From positions 496,001-560,000 of the forward strand of contig JAWKZV010000003.1 in NCBI GenBank assembly GCA_041395745.1: a DNA stretch of 64,000 bases. Reading direction: 5' to 3'. Both the position numbers and the translations under genes were made by a program. Shown here piece after piece: positions 17,481 to 26,241 of the stretch. Position 1 is the first letter of the stretch, and each line of letters starts with the position of its first letter. Source of the DNA: Porticoccus sp041395745. GTDB taxonomy: Bacteria; Pseudomonadota; Gammaproteobacteria; Pseudomonadales; Porticoccaceae. The notes below the pieces were generated by a model. That model was not told the origin of the DNA, did no database searches, and was given only the letters and a program-made list of their open reading frames with translations.

Positions 17481-18437
17481 CTACAATTCAAGTGCATAGC
17501 GTTTGAACCCCAAAAAACGCTTCGTCACTTTTCTGCGCATGGGTGCCGAAACGGCCTCTGCCACCCTTGCACCCAGCACCTCCCAACTGTACTGTTCCTC
17601 TACCAACTGCCGTCCAGCGCCGGCAATCTGTTCGATCAGACCTGGATTGGAGCGCAGAATATTCAGCTTATCCCTGAGCTCTTCAAGAGAATTGTAAAGG
17701 ACCACATTCTCCATATCCCTGAACCCCAACGCGTGGTTCTCAGCCTCTCCCTGGTTCCATGTCAGCAACAGACAACCGCAAGCCATGGCCTCGAAGTTCT
17801 TGATCATATATTCACCAAAACCGACATCAGCACCCACGAAAATGCGGATCCGGTTAAGCATGGCGACATACTCCTCCCCAGATTGGGTGCGGGTGACCAC
17901 CATATTTTCCTGCTCGGCGAGGGCCTCCAACAAAGCGCGTCGTTGGCTGTACATCTCATGCCCGAGGCTGCCCAGGAAGCCCAGTTCGATATCGCGCTCA
18001 GCGCCGCGATTAACCAGCAGTGCCTGGTCATAGCCTTTGGGAACAAAAGTCACGTCTACCCCTTCGGCCCTCAACTTTTCACTAACCTCGTACCCGGAGC
18101 AAATCACTCTGGCCCAGGGTAACTTGAGGTAATGAGATGAGAACTTGCCCTGATATTTACCGGAAATATAGTTTTGATAGGCATCGTGCTCAAGAATCAC
18201 TAGGTTTGGGAGACTGCGAATAAAGCGTACTTGCCTGATTTCCTTCTTGAAGCGCAGGAAAAAAATGATCCGGTCGTAAGAGCCTACATCAATGTTGTTA
18301 AAGTATTGCTTCAGGTTCGCCTGCTCTGACGAAGACAGCCATCGCAAATCACAATCACCGAGATGACGACAAATGGAATCGTAAAAACGGTCAAGAATGA
18401 CACGTTGTTCCTTTTGGACCAGAAACAGCACTTTCAT
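17481..18437 (-). CDS. CgeB-like glycosyltransferase
   Basis: 318 aa from MKVLFLVQKEQR; the ORF reaches 18479 but this start gives a tight junction with the preceding gene. The C-terminal Glyco_trans_1-type segment has FGEYMIKNFEAMACGCLLLT and a final SWEVLGARVAEAV, the CgeB/GT1-like layout. The N-terminal half (YDRIIFFLRFKKEI) looks like the acceptor domain. It lies in the core/O-antigen glycosyltransferase run. Donor and acceptor unknown. Confidence 0.75.
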   Translation of the reverse strand: MKVLFLVQKEQRVILDRFYDSICRHLGDCDLRWLSSSEQANLKQYFNNIDVGSYDRIIFFLRFKKEIRQVRFIRSLPNLVILEHDAYQNYISGKYQGKFSSHYLKLPWARVICSGYEVSEKLRAEGVDVTFVPKGYDQALLVNRGAERDIELGFLGSLGHEMYSQRRALLEALAEQENMVVTRTQSGEEYVAMLNRIRIFVGADVGFGEYMIKNFEAMACGCLLLTWNQGEAENHALGFRDMENVVLYNSLEELRDKLNILRSNPGLIEQIAGAGRQLVEEQYSWEVLGARVAEAVSAPMRRKVTKRFLGFKRYALEL

Positions 18438-18438
18438 C

Positions 18439-19557
18439 TCAGCAAAACTCCTTTGAAAAAGGCCGACTCCAAAAAACAAGTCTCACAGCCTCATCAGTAA
18501 AGTGCTTCTCAAGCCGATTGCGTAAAGCCTCACCCATGACATTTCTTTCTTTCTGCGTGGACCGATGGACACTGTCGAGGGCCCGAGCCAATGCTTCTAC
18601 ATCGGCGACCGGAAACAGCAACCCGGCACTGCCGAGAACTTCCGGGGCTCCACCACAATTGGAACTGATCACTGGAATAGCCGCAGCCATTGCCTCCAGC
18701 AACACCATGCCAAATGGTTCGTAATCCGATGACAGGACGAACACATCGAATGCCCTGAAATAACGATATGCTTCCGGCACCCGCCCTTTCAGCTCAACTT
18801 TTTCGGCAACACCCAGCTCTGTGATCTGCTCCTCCAGTGCGGGACGCAGACGTCCTTCCCCGAGAATCACCAGGCGGGCTTCAGGCATATCCGGCAAAGC
18901 CCTGACAAAGGCATTTATCAGGGTCGCCTGATCCTTGTCCGGATGCAGCCGCCCGACATTGCCCACTACAAAGTCTTTATTTGTCAGGCCGAGCATCTGA
19001 CGAGCTTCTTCCCGCGAAAAAAGGTTGGCACGGACTTTTTCAACATCGATATGGTTATAGACCGTCTGAATGCGGGAGGCAGGAAATCCCGGTAGCGCCC
19101 GACGGGCATCATCTCGAATGGCATCGGAAACACCAGCAAGCAGCAATCTGTCCGCCTTTTTCTTCACATAACGCTTGCGTAGGAAACGATCGTACACGCC
19201 ATAAGCATGGCTCACGCCGATTACCTTGATTTCCGGTAAGTGGCTGGCGATATAAATCGACTTGTAGCGGTGCGCCACGGCAAAACGAAACTGGAATTTT
19301 TGGTGAAGAGCCTTAACGGCACGGATCTGCCTGATTTTCAGACCGCGCAAATCCTTCGATTTGAAGCCGAGAAAGGCCACCTCACCACCCACCAGAGTTT
19401 CAATGCGCTTATCCGGCTTACCCGTGAGGAACACCGTAAGCACGCGGTAATCAGTGCCATCGAACAGCGTCCGCCACTGCCGGGCGACGTCATCAAAGGG
19501 TGGGGAGTAACCGTGACAGAGCTGCAATACCCAATTGCCAGAACGCTCTGTCATCAC
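18439..19557 (-). CDS. Family 4 glycosyltransferase (WapH-like position)
   Basis: 372 aa GT-B enzyme. It has VGNVGRLHPDKDQATLINAF near residue 205, LVILGEGRLRPALEEQI, and the donor site SSDYEPFGMVLLEAMAAAI. It follows the carbamoyltransferase, the place taken by wapH (a GT4 outer-core transferase) in the Pseudomonas aeruginosa core locus. I infer a similar outer-core role, but orthology was not tested. A 72-nt gap separates it from the carbamoyltransferase. Confidence 0.82.
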   Translation of the reverse strand: MMTERSGNWVLQLCHGYSPPFDDVARQWRTLFDGTDYRVLTVFLTGKPDKRIETLVGGEVAFLGFKSKDLRGLKIRQIRAVKALHQKFQFRFAVAHRYKSIYIASHLPEIKVIGVSHAYGVYDRFLRKRYVKKKADRLLLAGVSDAIRDDARRALPGFPASRIQTVYNHIDVEKVRANLFSREEARQMLGLTNKDFVVGNVGRLHPDKDQATLINAFVRALPDMPEARLVILGEGRLRPALEEQITELGVAEKVELKGRVPEAYRYFRAFDVFVLSSDYEPFGMVLLEAMAAAIPVISSNCGGAPEVLGSAGLLFPVADVEALARALDSVHRSTQKERNVMGEALRNRLEKHFTDEAVRLVFWSRPFSKEFC

Positions 19558-19629
19558 CCATCCCCCTTCAGCAAGCTCAATCCTTTCATTCTGCTGCCAG
19601 CACAGATAAACCCATAGCCCCGAATGCTC

Positions 19630-21390
19630 TCAGCTACTGCTGGCAGACAGGGCGTCAGCAGACTTTTTCACCACCAGCACATCCTCCATGATCAGGTATT
19701 GCAGATCAGATCCGAAAAACATATTCAGCGCATCTGTGGGCGAGCAGACCATGGGTTCGCCGCGGCGATTGAGAGAGGTGTTCAATACCACCCCGTTGCC
19801 GGTGAGTTTTTCCATCTCTTCCATCAGCTCGTAATAGCGCGGGTTGTACTCCCGCTTGAGCGCCTGGGCACGAGCAGTGCCGTCCTCGTGGACCACCTCC
19901 GGAACACGGGTTTTCCACTCGTCATTCACTTCAAAAGTGAAGGTCATAAACGGCGCCGGGTGATCCACCTTGAACATTTCCGGGGCAACCCGATCCAGCA
20001 TGCTGGGGCAGAACGGGCGCCAGCGCTCGCGGAATTTGATCTGCTCATTGATGCGATCTGCCACGCCGGGCGAGCTGGGACAACCGAGAATAGAGCGGCC
20101 ACCCAATGCCCTAGGACCAAACTCCATACGGCCCTGGAACCAGGCAACCGGGTTGCCGTCTGCCAGCACCCGTGCAATGTACTGGGGCACCTGTTCGATC
20201 ACCTGATACTGCGGTTTCTCCGGGTGCTGTTCACAGGCGCGAATGCAATCCTCATTACTGTATTTTGGCCCCAGATAGACATGCCCCATGGCTTCCGGCT
20301 GAATGCCCCGCTTCACCAGCGCATAGGACGCCGCTCCCACAGCAGTACCCGCGTCGCCAGACGCAGGCTGTACAAACAGCTCCTTGACGTCGCCGCGAGC
20401 AATAATTTTCTGGTTCAATTTGACGTTGAGAGCACCACCGCCTGAAAAGGCCAGCTTGCCGGTTTCCCGGATGATATCGCCCAGGTAGTGCTCCATCAGT
20501 TTGAGCACCACTTCCTCGTAGAGCGCCTGAATGGTCGCGGCATAATCGATATAGGGCTCGTCGGCGATATCACCTTCACGCTTAGGACCCAGCCATTCAA
20601 TCAGTTTGGGGCTGAAATAGTAACCGACGCCATCCTGCTTGTAGCGGCGCAGGCCGACGGTGTTCACCAGCTGGGTATTCACCTTGAAATTCTTGCCATC
20701 GAAATCGATCAGGCGGGAAAAATCGTATTTGCTCGGGTCGCCGTATGGAGCCATGCCCATGACCTTGTACTCACCGTCGAGCATTTCAAAACCGAGGTAT
20801 TCGGTAAGCGCGCCATAAAGCCCTCCCAGGGAGTCCGGATCGTAGAACTCCTTGATCTTGTGGATGCGACCATTTTCGCCATAGCCAAAGAAAGTGGTCG
20901 CATACTCACCCTTGCCATCCACCCCCATGATGGCGGTTTTTTCCTTGAAGCCGCTCAGGTGATAGGCACTGGAGGCGTGGGCCAGGTGGTGTTCTACCGG
21001 CTCGAACTCGATCTGGGCAGGGTCGATACCCAGGTCACGCAGCAGGCCAAACACCCGGTTGCGATAGCGGCGGTAGCGGCGATTACCGTTGAGCAGGGCA
21101 TCCAGGGCCCGATCCGGGGCGTACCAGTAGCGTTTTGCAAAGTGCCAACGAGCAGGGGTGAAAATCGATATCGGGGCAAACGGGACCGCCACAACATCCA
21201 CCGCTTCGGGCTTGATGCCGGCGTACTCAAGGCAGAATTTCGCCGCCTCATAGGGCATCTTGCCCTTGGCGTGCTTGTCGCGAAGAAAGCGCTCCTCTTC
21301 GGCGGCGGCCACCAGCTTGCCATCCACGTAGAGTGCGGCAGATGGATCATGATTCAGGGCGCCGGAAATACCGAGAACAATTGTCGACAC
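19630..21390 (-). CDS. wapO: NodU/CmcH-family carbamoyltransferase (WapO-like)
   Basis: 586 aa. It transfers carbamoyl from carbamoyl phosphate, through a carbamoyl-adenylate, to a hydroxyl. The N-terminal Kae1-like domain begins VLGISGALNHDPSAAL and contains the metal-binding EPVEHHLAHASSAY and GVDGKGEYATTF. The C-terminal domain has WFQGRMEFGPRALGGRSIL and VLNTSLNRRGEPMV. In P. aeruginosa the protein in this position carbamoylates inner-core heptose, which is the likely role here. It starts 2 nt after the tandem-kinase gene. Confidence 0.88.
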   Translation of the reverse strand: MSTIVLGISGALNHDPSAALYVDGKLVAAAEEERFLRDKHAKGKMPYEAAKFCLEYAGIKPEAVDVVAVPFAPISIFTPARWHFAKRYWYAPDRALDALLNGNRRYRRYRNRVFGLLRDLGIDPAQIEFEPVEHHLAHASSAYHLSGFKEKTAIMGVDGKGEYATTFFGYGENGRIHKIKEFYDPDSLGGLYGALTEYLGFEMLDGEYKVMGMAPYGDPSKYDFSRLIDFDGKNFKVNTQLVNTVGLRRYKQDGVGYYFSPKLIEWLGPKREGDIADEPYIDYAATIQALYEEVVLKLMEHYLGDIIRETGKLAFSGGGALNVKLNQKIIARGDVKELFVQPASGDAGTAVGAASYALVKRGIQPEAMGHVYLGPKYSNEDCIRACEQHPEKPQYQVIEQVPQYIARVLADGNPVAWFQGRMEFGPRALGGRSILGCPSSPGVADRINEQIKFRERWRPFCPSMLDRVAPEMFKVDHPAPFMTFTFEVNDEWKTRVPEVVHEDGTARAQALKREYNPRYYELMEEMEKLTGNGVVLNTSLNRRGEPMVCSPTDALNMFFGSDLQYLIMEDVLVVKKSADALSASSS

Positions 21391-21392
21391 AG

Positions 21393-22832
21393 TTAAACCT
21401 TTTTATTGACGAGTGTGATGCCGGACCGAGTGGCAATGGGTCTCAGCAATTCTTCAAAATGCTGCCAGGTATCTCCCTGCCAGTTATCCATAAAACGTTG
21501 CAGGTCCTTGCGGAACTGTCTGATAAAACATCTTCTGCTACGGTGATGTTGCAGGGCATCGAGATCAATCAGCTCCAGATGCTCATCTACCACCAGAAGA
21601 TTGGTAGCCTTCATGTCCCCGTGGCTGGTACTGCCCCGCCACAGATTGTCGAACAGCTGGACCACCTGCCGGTCCAGCCAGGCCGGAATTTCACGTCCGT
21701 CACAGCGCAGCAACCAGGCCTGCAAATTGTCATCTCCGACATACTCCGTCACCAGATACGCCCGCTGCCGCAGTGGGCCAAAGCGTTCCTCGCACATCGC
21801 AACAGGCCTGGGGGTCCGAATTCCGAGCAATTCTAACCGATGGGCACTTTTCCACGAAATCCAGGCGCGACTGGGGCGCCAACAACGGCTGAGGCCATGC
21901 CAGAAGTTCTTGATATTGTAGCGTTTCAGCACCCAATCGCCGTGATCTCCAGCCACCTTGACCACCGTGGCAGTATTGCCTCGCTTGAGGAACTGCGCCT
22001 GGCCGAACTCCGCTTCGGGCTCAGCTAACAATTTCAATAGGCGGTCACTGGCAAACTCGCGCTCCAGCACCGCGAAACCGCTCTTGACCGGCGGCACCAG
22101 GAACTGGCTACAACTGCGAGTGGACTTGGCGAGGTAGTGACGGATGCGCCTTTCGCGCATTTTTTCAACCAGCCGGAGAAAATCAGCAGTGGAGGGGACA
22201 TCTGCGCCATAAGCGCTCAGTGTGTTCTCAGCCAGGACATCGTACTCAGGCGTCATCTGCGCATACAACAACGCCAGGTTCAGCAGCGGTTGACCGACGG
22301 GGGCAACACCTCCGCCATCAATCAGATAGAGCCGATCTCCCTTGGCAAGAAAATTATCCAGGTGGATATCAGCCTGCATATAACCAGCCTGATGCAGCTG
22401 ACCAGTCAAACTCACAGCCTGGCGCAACCAGTGCGCAAACTCTGCTAATGACTGCTGCTGGTAGCAGTTTTGCAGGCTGACGGAGTCTTCCAGAAATTCG
22501 GTCAACAGCAGGAAACCGCCCCGCTCGCCCTCATCCCTGAAAGAGCCTACCTCCCTTGGCACGGGAATCTTTGCGCCGGCAATGGCCGCCAACCCGGTCC
22601 GTTCCTGGAGAAAATCCCGCTGGCGAAAAAACAGCTTCACCATCACCGGTTTGCCACCCCAGCGGGAACGGAATGCCAATCGTCGTCCCGGCAGGTGGCG
22701 AAGAATCTCCTCACAGACCAATGGCTGACCACCGGGGACATCCACTGAAAATGGCGGGGCCAGCCCCACTGCCGCCTGCTTCAGCTCAACCAGCGACTTC
22801 AGCTCAACCACCGGTTGCTCCCGATTTGGCAC
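21393..22832 (-). CDS. Tandem two-domain LPS kinase-like protein (PA5006-like)
   Basis: 479 aa with two kinase-fold halves. The N half has MVKLFF (N-lobe Lys), the catalytic loop MQADIHLDNFL and LYLIDGGG. The C half has VLKRYNIKNFWHGLSRCW, the catalytic loop SHGDMKATNLLV and LELIDLDAL. Both halves keep catalytic-loop Asp and metal-site Asp. The length and position after the wapQ-like gene match PA5006 of P. aeruginosa. It probably phosphorylates core sugars. It overlaps the wapQ-like gene by 29 nt; near its start an 18-nt unit is partly duplicated (22779-22810), giving VELKSLVELK. Confidence 0.8.
   Translation of the reverse strand: MPNREQPVVELKSLVELKQAAVGLAPPFSVDVPGGQPLVCEEILRHLPGRRLAFRSRWGGKPVMVKLFFRQRDFLQERTGLAAIAGAKIPVPREVGSFRDEGERGGFLLLTEFLEDSVSLQNCYQQQSLAEFAHWLRQAVSLTGQLHQAGYMQADIHLDNFLAKGDRLYLIDGGGVAPVGQPLLNLALLYAQMTPEYDVLAENTLSAYGADVPSTADFLRLVEKMRERRIRHYLAKSTRSCSQFLVPPVKSGFAVLEREFASDRLLKLLAEPEAEFGQAQFLKRGNTATVVKVAGDHGDWVLKRYNIKNFWHGLSRCWRPSRAWISWKSAHRLELLGIRTPRPVAMCEERFGPLRQRAYLVTEYVGDDNLQAWLLRCDGREIPAWLDRQVVQLFDNLWRGSTSHGDMKATNLLVVDEHLELIDLDALQHHRSRRCFIRQFRKDLQRFMDNWQGDTWQHFEELLRPIATRSGITLVNKKV
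22779..22810. repeat. Imperfect tandem repeat, period 18 nt, in a coding overlap
   Basis: The 14-mer CTTCAGCTCAACCA occurs at 22779-22792 and again at 22797-22810, 18 nt apart and in frame. It duplicates VELK near the start of the tandem kinase, inside or next to the overlap with the wapQ-like gene. Confidence 0.7.
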
Positions 22833-23574
22833 GAACCCGCTCCTCTACCGCACGGGACAAGGCCATTGCCGTCCAGCTATGTGGACTGGTCTCGATATAA
22901 CCGGCAAAAACCCGTTGCTGGTCATCCGCATCCAGCTCGGGGGTGTGACGCAGCAAAGTATCCAGATCGCGTAGGCCGGCATCCCGGGAGCGGATACGCT
23001 TGCACTTTTCCAGGTCGATCAGGCGCAGCCCAAGGGTTTCATCTTCGGGGAAATAAACATGTTTAGGATAGAGACAACCGTGCTTCATTCCCGCGCTGTG
23101 CAGGCGACCAATCAGCCGCCCCAACGCCAGCAGCCCCTTCTGGTGAGACTCTCCAGAAGGGTGTTGAGACAACCATGTATCCAGAGGCAGAAACCCCTCC
23201 AACGCCCTGGTGACCAGAATCGCTCGATCCGATGCGCCACACTGACGGGCACTGCACACCACATCCAGAGTCGCGATACCCCGACTGCCTAACCATTGAA
23301 TGGTCTGCCACTCCCGCAACGCCACGGGAATACCCCGAAACGGATGCCTTGGCGTTCGACAGTTAAAGTTTTCCTGACGCTTGAGGTAAAAACGTTCTTC
23401 ACGGCCTTCTACAACCAGACTTAATACCCCCACCTCACTCCAACCACCGCGGGCTCGGTTGGGCTCGTCCACCAGGTCAATATGGGCGTTCCACAAGGCA
23501 TCGAAATGATCCAACCCATTTGCACTGAAAAGGGACGCCCACTGAGGATCCACCTGGAAGAAATGTTTTTTCAT
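22804..23574 (-). CDS. wapQ: WapQ-like LPS core kinase-family protein
   Basis: 256 aa of the lipopolysaccharide kinase family. It has the N-lobe EERFYLKRQENFNC, the helix IGRLHSAGMKHG and the metal-site LRLIDLEKCKR. At the catalytic loop it reads KHGCLYPKHVYF, with Cys-Leu where active family members have Asp, so catalysis is uncertain. The start ATG directly follows the TAA of the wapP-like gene (TAAATG). Position and length match wapQ in the Pseudomonas core cluster; a role in heptose phosphorylation is inferred. Confidence 0.78.
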   Translation of the reverse strand: MKKHFFQVDPQWASLFSANGLDHFDALWNAHIDLVDEPNRARGGWSEVGVLSLVVEGREERFYLKRQENFNCRTPRHPFRGIPVALREWQTIQWLGSRGIATLDVVCSARQCGASDRAILVTRALEGFLPLDTWLSQHPSGESHQKGLLALGRLIGRLHSAGMKHGCLYPKHVYFPEDETLGLRLIDLEKCKRIRSRDAGLRDLDTLLRHTPELDADDQQRVFAGYIETSPHSWTAMALSRAVEERVRAKSGATGG

Positions 23575-24309
23575 TTATTCCCTGCCTTCAAAAAAGGCCA
23601 GTGTGCGCCGGATCTGTTTTTTGTCACGATCGCTCAGCGAAGGACTTCCTACATAGCTGAGGTAAAACCTCAGGCGCTGGGTACGGCTGAGTTCGTGCTT
23701 GGCCACCTTGTCCAGGCAGGCCAGGTCCTTGATCTTGCGATAGGCAAGCAACGGCCCCCACCAGTGCTCCCCAGTAGGACAGTCAATAAAGAACACTTCC
23801 GGCTCTTCCCCGGTGGTCACCAGAATATTGCGCCACTTGAAGTCGTTGTGGGCAAATCCCTGTTCATGGAGGCGTCGTGCGGCACAAGCCACCTGGCCCA
23901 CAACACAGTCCAACCAATAGCGGTTTCTCAACAACTCCGGTTGCTGTTGCGCCAGGGTTTGCAGGTCCACCGCGCCGGGAACCTCGCGTGTCACGATGGC
24001 GCCTTTCTGCCCTGATGCGCCGTAGGCCACCAATGGCGGAATTGTCAGGCCGCTCCGTTTGAAAAACAGCAGGTTCTCCCACTCCGCCCGCACCCGACTG
24101 CGTCCCAACCAGCGGCGCAATGCCTTGCCGCGCTGGAAATAACGTTTGACGTAGTACCCTACGCCGTCGATTTTCAGGTAGATCAACTCACTGATCGGGC
24201 TGGCGGTCACCCGCTCCCCGCTCAACCCCAGAACCGTATCCAGGGATGACAGCTGTGTTGAGGCGCCGGAATCCACCAGCGCCCTATCCAGCACCCAGAA
24301 GTCTTTCAC
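23575..24309 (-). CDS. wapP: WapP-like LPS core heptose kinase
   Basis: 244 aa from GTG at 24309, which forms a 4-nt GTGA overlap with the waaP stop. The upstream extension to 24438 is shadow inside waaP. Visible motifs are GVGYYVKRYF (N-lobe Lys), REVPGAVDL, the catalytic loop FAHNDFKWRNILV with Asp and Asn, and VFFIDCPTG as the metal-site Asp. It is probably a cytoplasmic kinase that phosphorylates core heptose after WaaP. The tight coupling within waaG-waaP-wapP-wapQ supports one operon. Confidence 0.84.
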   Translation of the reverse strand: MKDFWVLDRALVDSGASTQLSSLDTVLGLSGERVTASPISELIYLKIDGVGYYVKRYFQRGKALRRWLGRSRVRAEWENLLFFKRSGLTIPPLVAYGASGQKGAIVTREVPGAVDLQTLAQQQPELLRNRYWLDCVVGQVACAARRLHEQGFAHNDFKWRNILVTTGEEPEVFFIDCPTGEHWWGPLLAYRKIKDLACLDKVAKHELSRTQRLRFYLSYVGSPSLSDRDKKQIRRTLAFFEGRE

Positions 24310-25121
24310 TGGTGATACCCCTTCCTCACCCCTTTTGCGAAGAGGCGATCCGCCTCCTGGGCTGCGGATTGCCACAGCCCGGCACCCTCGGCCAACAGGC
24401 GGCGCAGGGACTGCTGCTTGTATTCCCGCAGGAAACACCAGACATCCCGACGGTCAAACCCCACCCTGCGGGCAGAGTAATAGAGTGCTGCCAAATCTTT
24501 GTGGCGCCAGCGACGCGGGGTGCGACGGCGCATCTGCACCCGGTGCAGATCAATCACGTAGATTGGCCTCTCAGATACCGGCACATCGGCATAGCTGGCC
24601 GAGGTATCGAGCAGGAAATGGCAGAGGTAGTAATCCCGGTGGTTAATGCCATTATCGTGCAGCGTCCGCGAGATACGGGCCAGCCGTCTCACCAGTGCAC
24701 GCCGCTCGGACACCCCCATGGCCGCCAACACTTGTGGATCGCAATATTCGTCCAGCGGTTCGGTGGGCTCCAACGCCCGTGTTATCAGGAAGGATTGCTG
24801 CTGTGCCGGGTTCCAGCCACGACTGCCGAAGGCAACTGCCGTCATGGTATCCACACCCAGCTCTTGCAGGCGGGAGATGGCGCGATATTCATTCTCGGCG
24901 CCCAGCACGGGGATGCGCAGGTAAAAAAAGTTCTTGAGGATTTCGCCCAACCCCACACCGCTGTGGGTCTTGATGAAGTAGGCACCGCCATCGAATTCAA
25001 AGCGGCTGGTGCGACGATCCCCCATGTCCCGGTATGTATCACCGCTGATAGCAAAGGCTTCAGCAAAGGGGTCGCGCCCAGCCCAGCGGGAGGCAAAGGG
25101 TTCAGCCAGAAACAGTTTCAC
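24306..25121 (-). CDS. waaP: Lipopolysaccharide core heptose(I) kinase
   Basis: 271 aa from GTG at 25121 (VKLFLAEPFASRWAG, matching the family start MKLxLAEPF). It has the N-lobe AYFIKTHSGVGLGEILKNFF, MTAVAFGSRGWNP, the catalytic loop NHRDYYLCHFLL and YVIDLHRVQMRRRTP with RWRHKDLAALYYSA. WaaP phosphorylates heptose I of the inner core, important for outer-membrane integrity in Pseudomonas. It overlaps waaG by 20 nt and wapP by 4 nt. Confidence 0.94.
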   Translation of the reverse strand: MKLFLAEPFASRWAGRDPFAEAFAISGDTYRDMGDRRTSRFEFDGGAYFIKTHSGVGLGEILKNFFYLRIPVLGAENEYRAISRLQELGVDTMTAVAFGSRGWNPAQQQSFLITRALEPTEPLDEYCDPQVLAAMGVSERRALVRRLARISRTLHDNGINHRDYYLCHFLLDTSASYADVPVSERPIYVIDLHRVQMRRRTPRRWRHKDLAALYYSARRVGFDRRDVWCFLREYKQQSLRRLLAEGAGLWQSAAQEADRLFAKGVRKGYHQ

Positions 25122-26241
25122 GCTTCCGCTCCAGTACCCGATCAATCACATCTGCTGCCCTTGCCGGCATATCGTAAATATCCGCTGTGTCCGCAAATTG
25201 CAGGCCATTGTTACGCCATTTGCTGCGGTCTGCCAGCAGCATCGACATCAGCTCACGGCTAAACGCCTCCCGGTCGAAGGGGGAAGGCAAAACCTTGCCG
25301 GCACCGGCCTCGGCCACGTAATGTGCGTAGCCACAGACATCTGTTACCAATACCGGCAGTCCGGCCACCACCGCTTCCAGCAACACCGTGCCGGTATTCT
25401 CGGCATACGCCGGATGGATCAGCAAATCTGCACCCTGCAGGAAACGGGGCACATCGTCACGACCGGAAAAAAACTGCACTTGCTCTGCAATCCCCAGGCC
25501 CTCGGCCTGAGAGCGAAAGCCCGCGGCGTCATCCTGGCCAATCACGAACAGACGGGTGCGCTTGCACAGTGATTCCGGCAGGGATGCCATTCCCTCCAGG
25601 CTCCGATCCAGCCCCTTGGTACGAAACCCGGAACCGATCTGCAACAGCAACAGCTGGTCATCAGATAAACCAAATTCGCGGCGAAATTCCGCACGCACCT
25701 CGCCCGCATTGGCAGGAGCGCGACGATCCCGGCTGATACCAGGCGGTAGCATGGTCATACGTGAAGGCTCAGTGCCGTAGTAGCGCTCGAACAACGCCTG
25801 CTGCACAGGCGAGATCATCAGGATTTCCACCGACTCACCGGGCGCAAAGACCGCCCGTTCATAGTGGGAAAAATGCCGGTAGCGGGGCGTCAGTCGATAC
25901 CACCAGGGCCGCAGGTGACGGGATTTGTGCTCGAAACAGGGGTCGGCGCAGTAATAGATATCCAGTCCCGGCATTTTATTGAAGCCCACCACAGCATCCA
26001 CCGGGGCTCGGTGTAAACGCCGTGCGAGCCACCGGGAAAACTTGCGGTACTTGGCTGGACCTCCCGCTGCCTTCAGGGGAACCACCACAACCTCCAGCCA
26101 ATCAGGGCGCTCTCCCTCCCAACTCAGGGTATAGGCACTGACCCGATGGCCGCGATCCACACACGCCCTGGCGATGCGCAGGAAATCCCTCTGTAAACCG
26201 CCGTAGGGGAAATACTTGTACAGGCAAAAGGCCAGTTTCAC
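25102..26241 (-). CDS. waaG: LPS core glycosyltransferase WaaG (GT4)
   Basis: 379 aa, starting MKLAFCLYKYFPYGGLQRDF, a clear WaaG N-terminus. It has VVGFNKMPGLDIYYCADPCF, PPGISRDRRAP, LLLQIGSGFRTKGLDRSLEG and the donor site HPAYAENTGTVLLEAVVAGL. It transfers the first hexose to heptose II of the inner core from a nucleotide sugar, at the cytoplasmic membrane face. It overlaps waaC by 4 nt (ATGA) and waaP by 20 nt. Confidence 0.95.
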   Translation of the reverse strand: MKLAFCLYKYFPYGGLQRDFLRIARACVDRGHRVSAYTLSWEGERPDWLEVVVVPLKAAGGPAKYRKFSRWLARRLHRAPVDAVVGFNKMPGLDIYYCADPCFEHKSRHLRPWWYRLTPRYRHFSHYERAVFAPGESVEILMISPVQQALFERYYGTEPSRMTMLPPGISRDRRAPANAGEVRAEFRREFGLSDDQLLLLQIGSGFRTKGLDRSLEGMASLPESLCKRTRLFVIGQDDAAGFRSQAEGLGIAEQVQFFSGRDDVPRFLQGADLLIHPAYAENTGTVLLEAVVAGLPVLVTDVCGYAHYVAEAGAGKVLPSPFDREAFSRELMSMLLADRSKWRNNGLQFADTADIYDMPARAADVIDRVLERKRETVSG

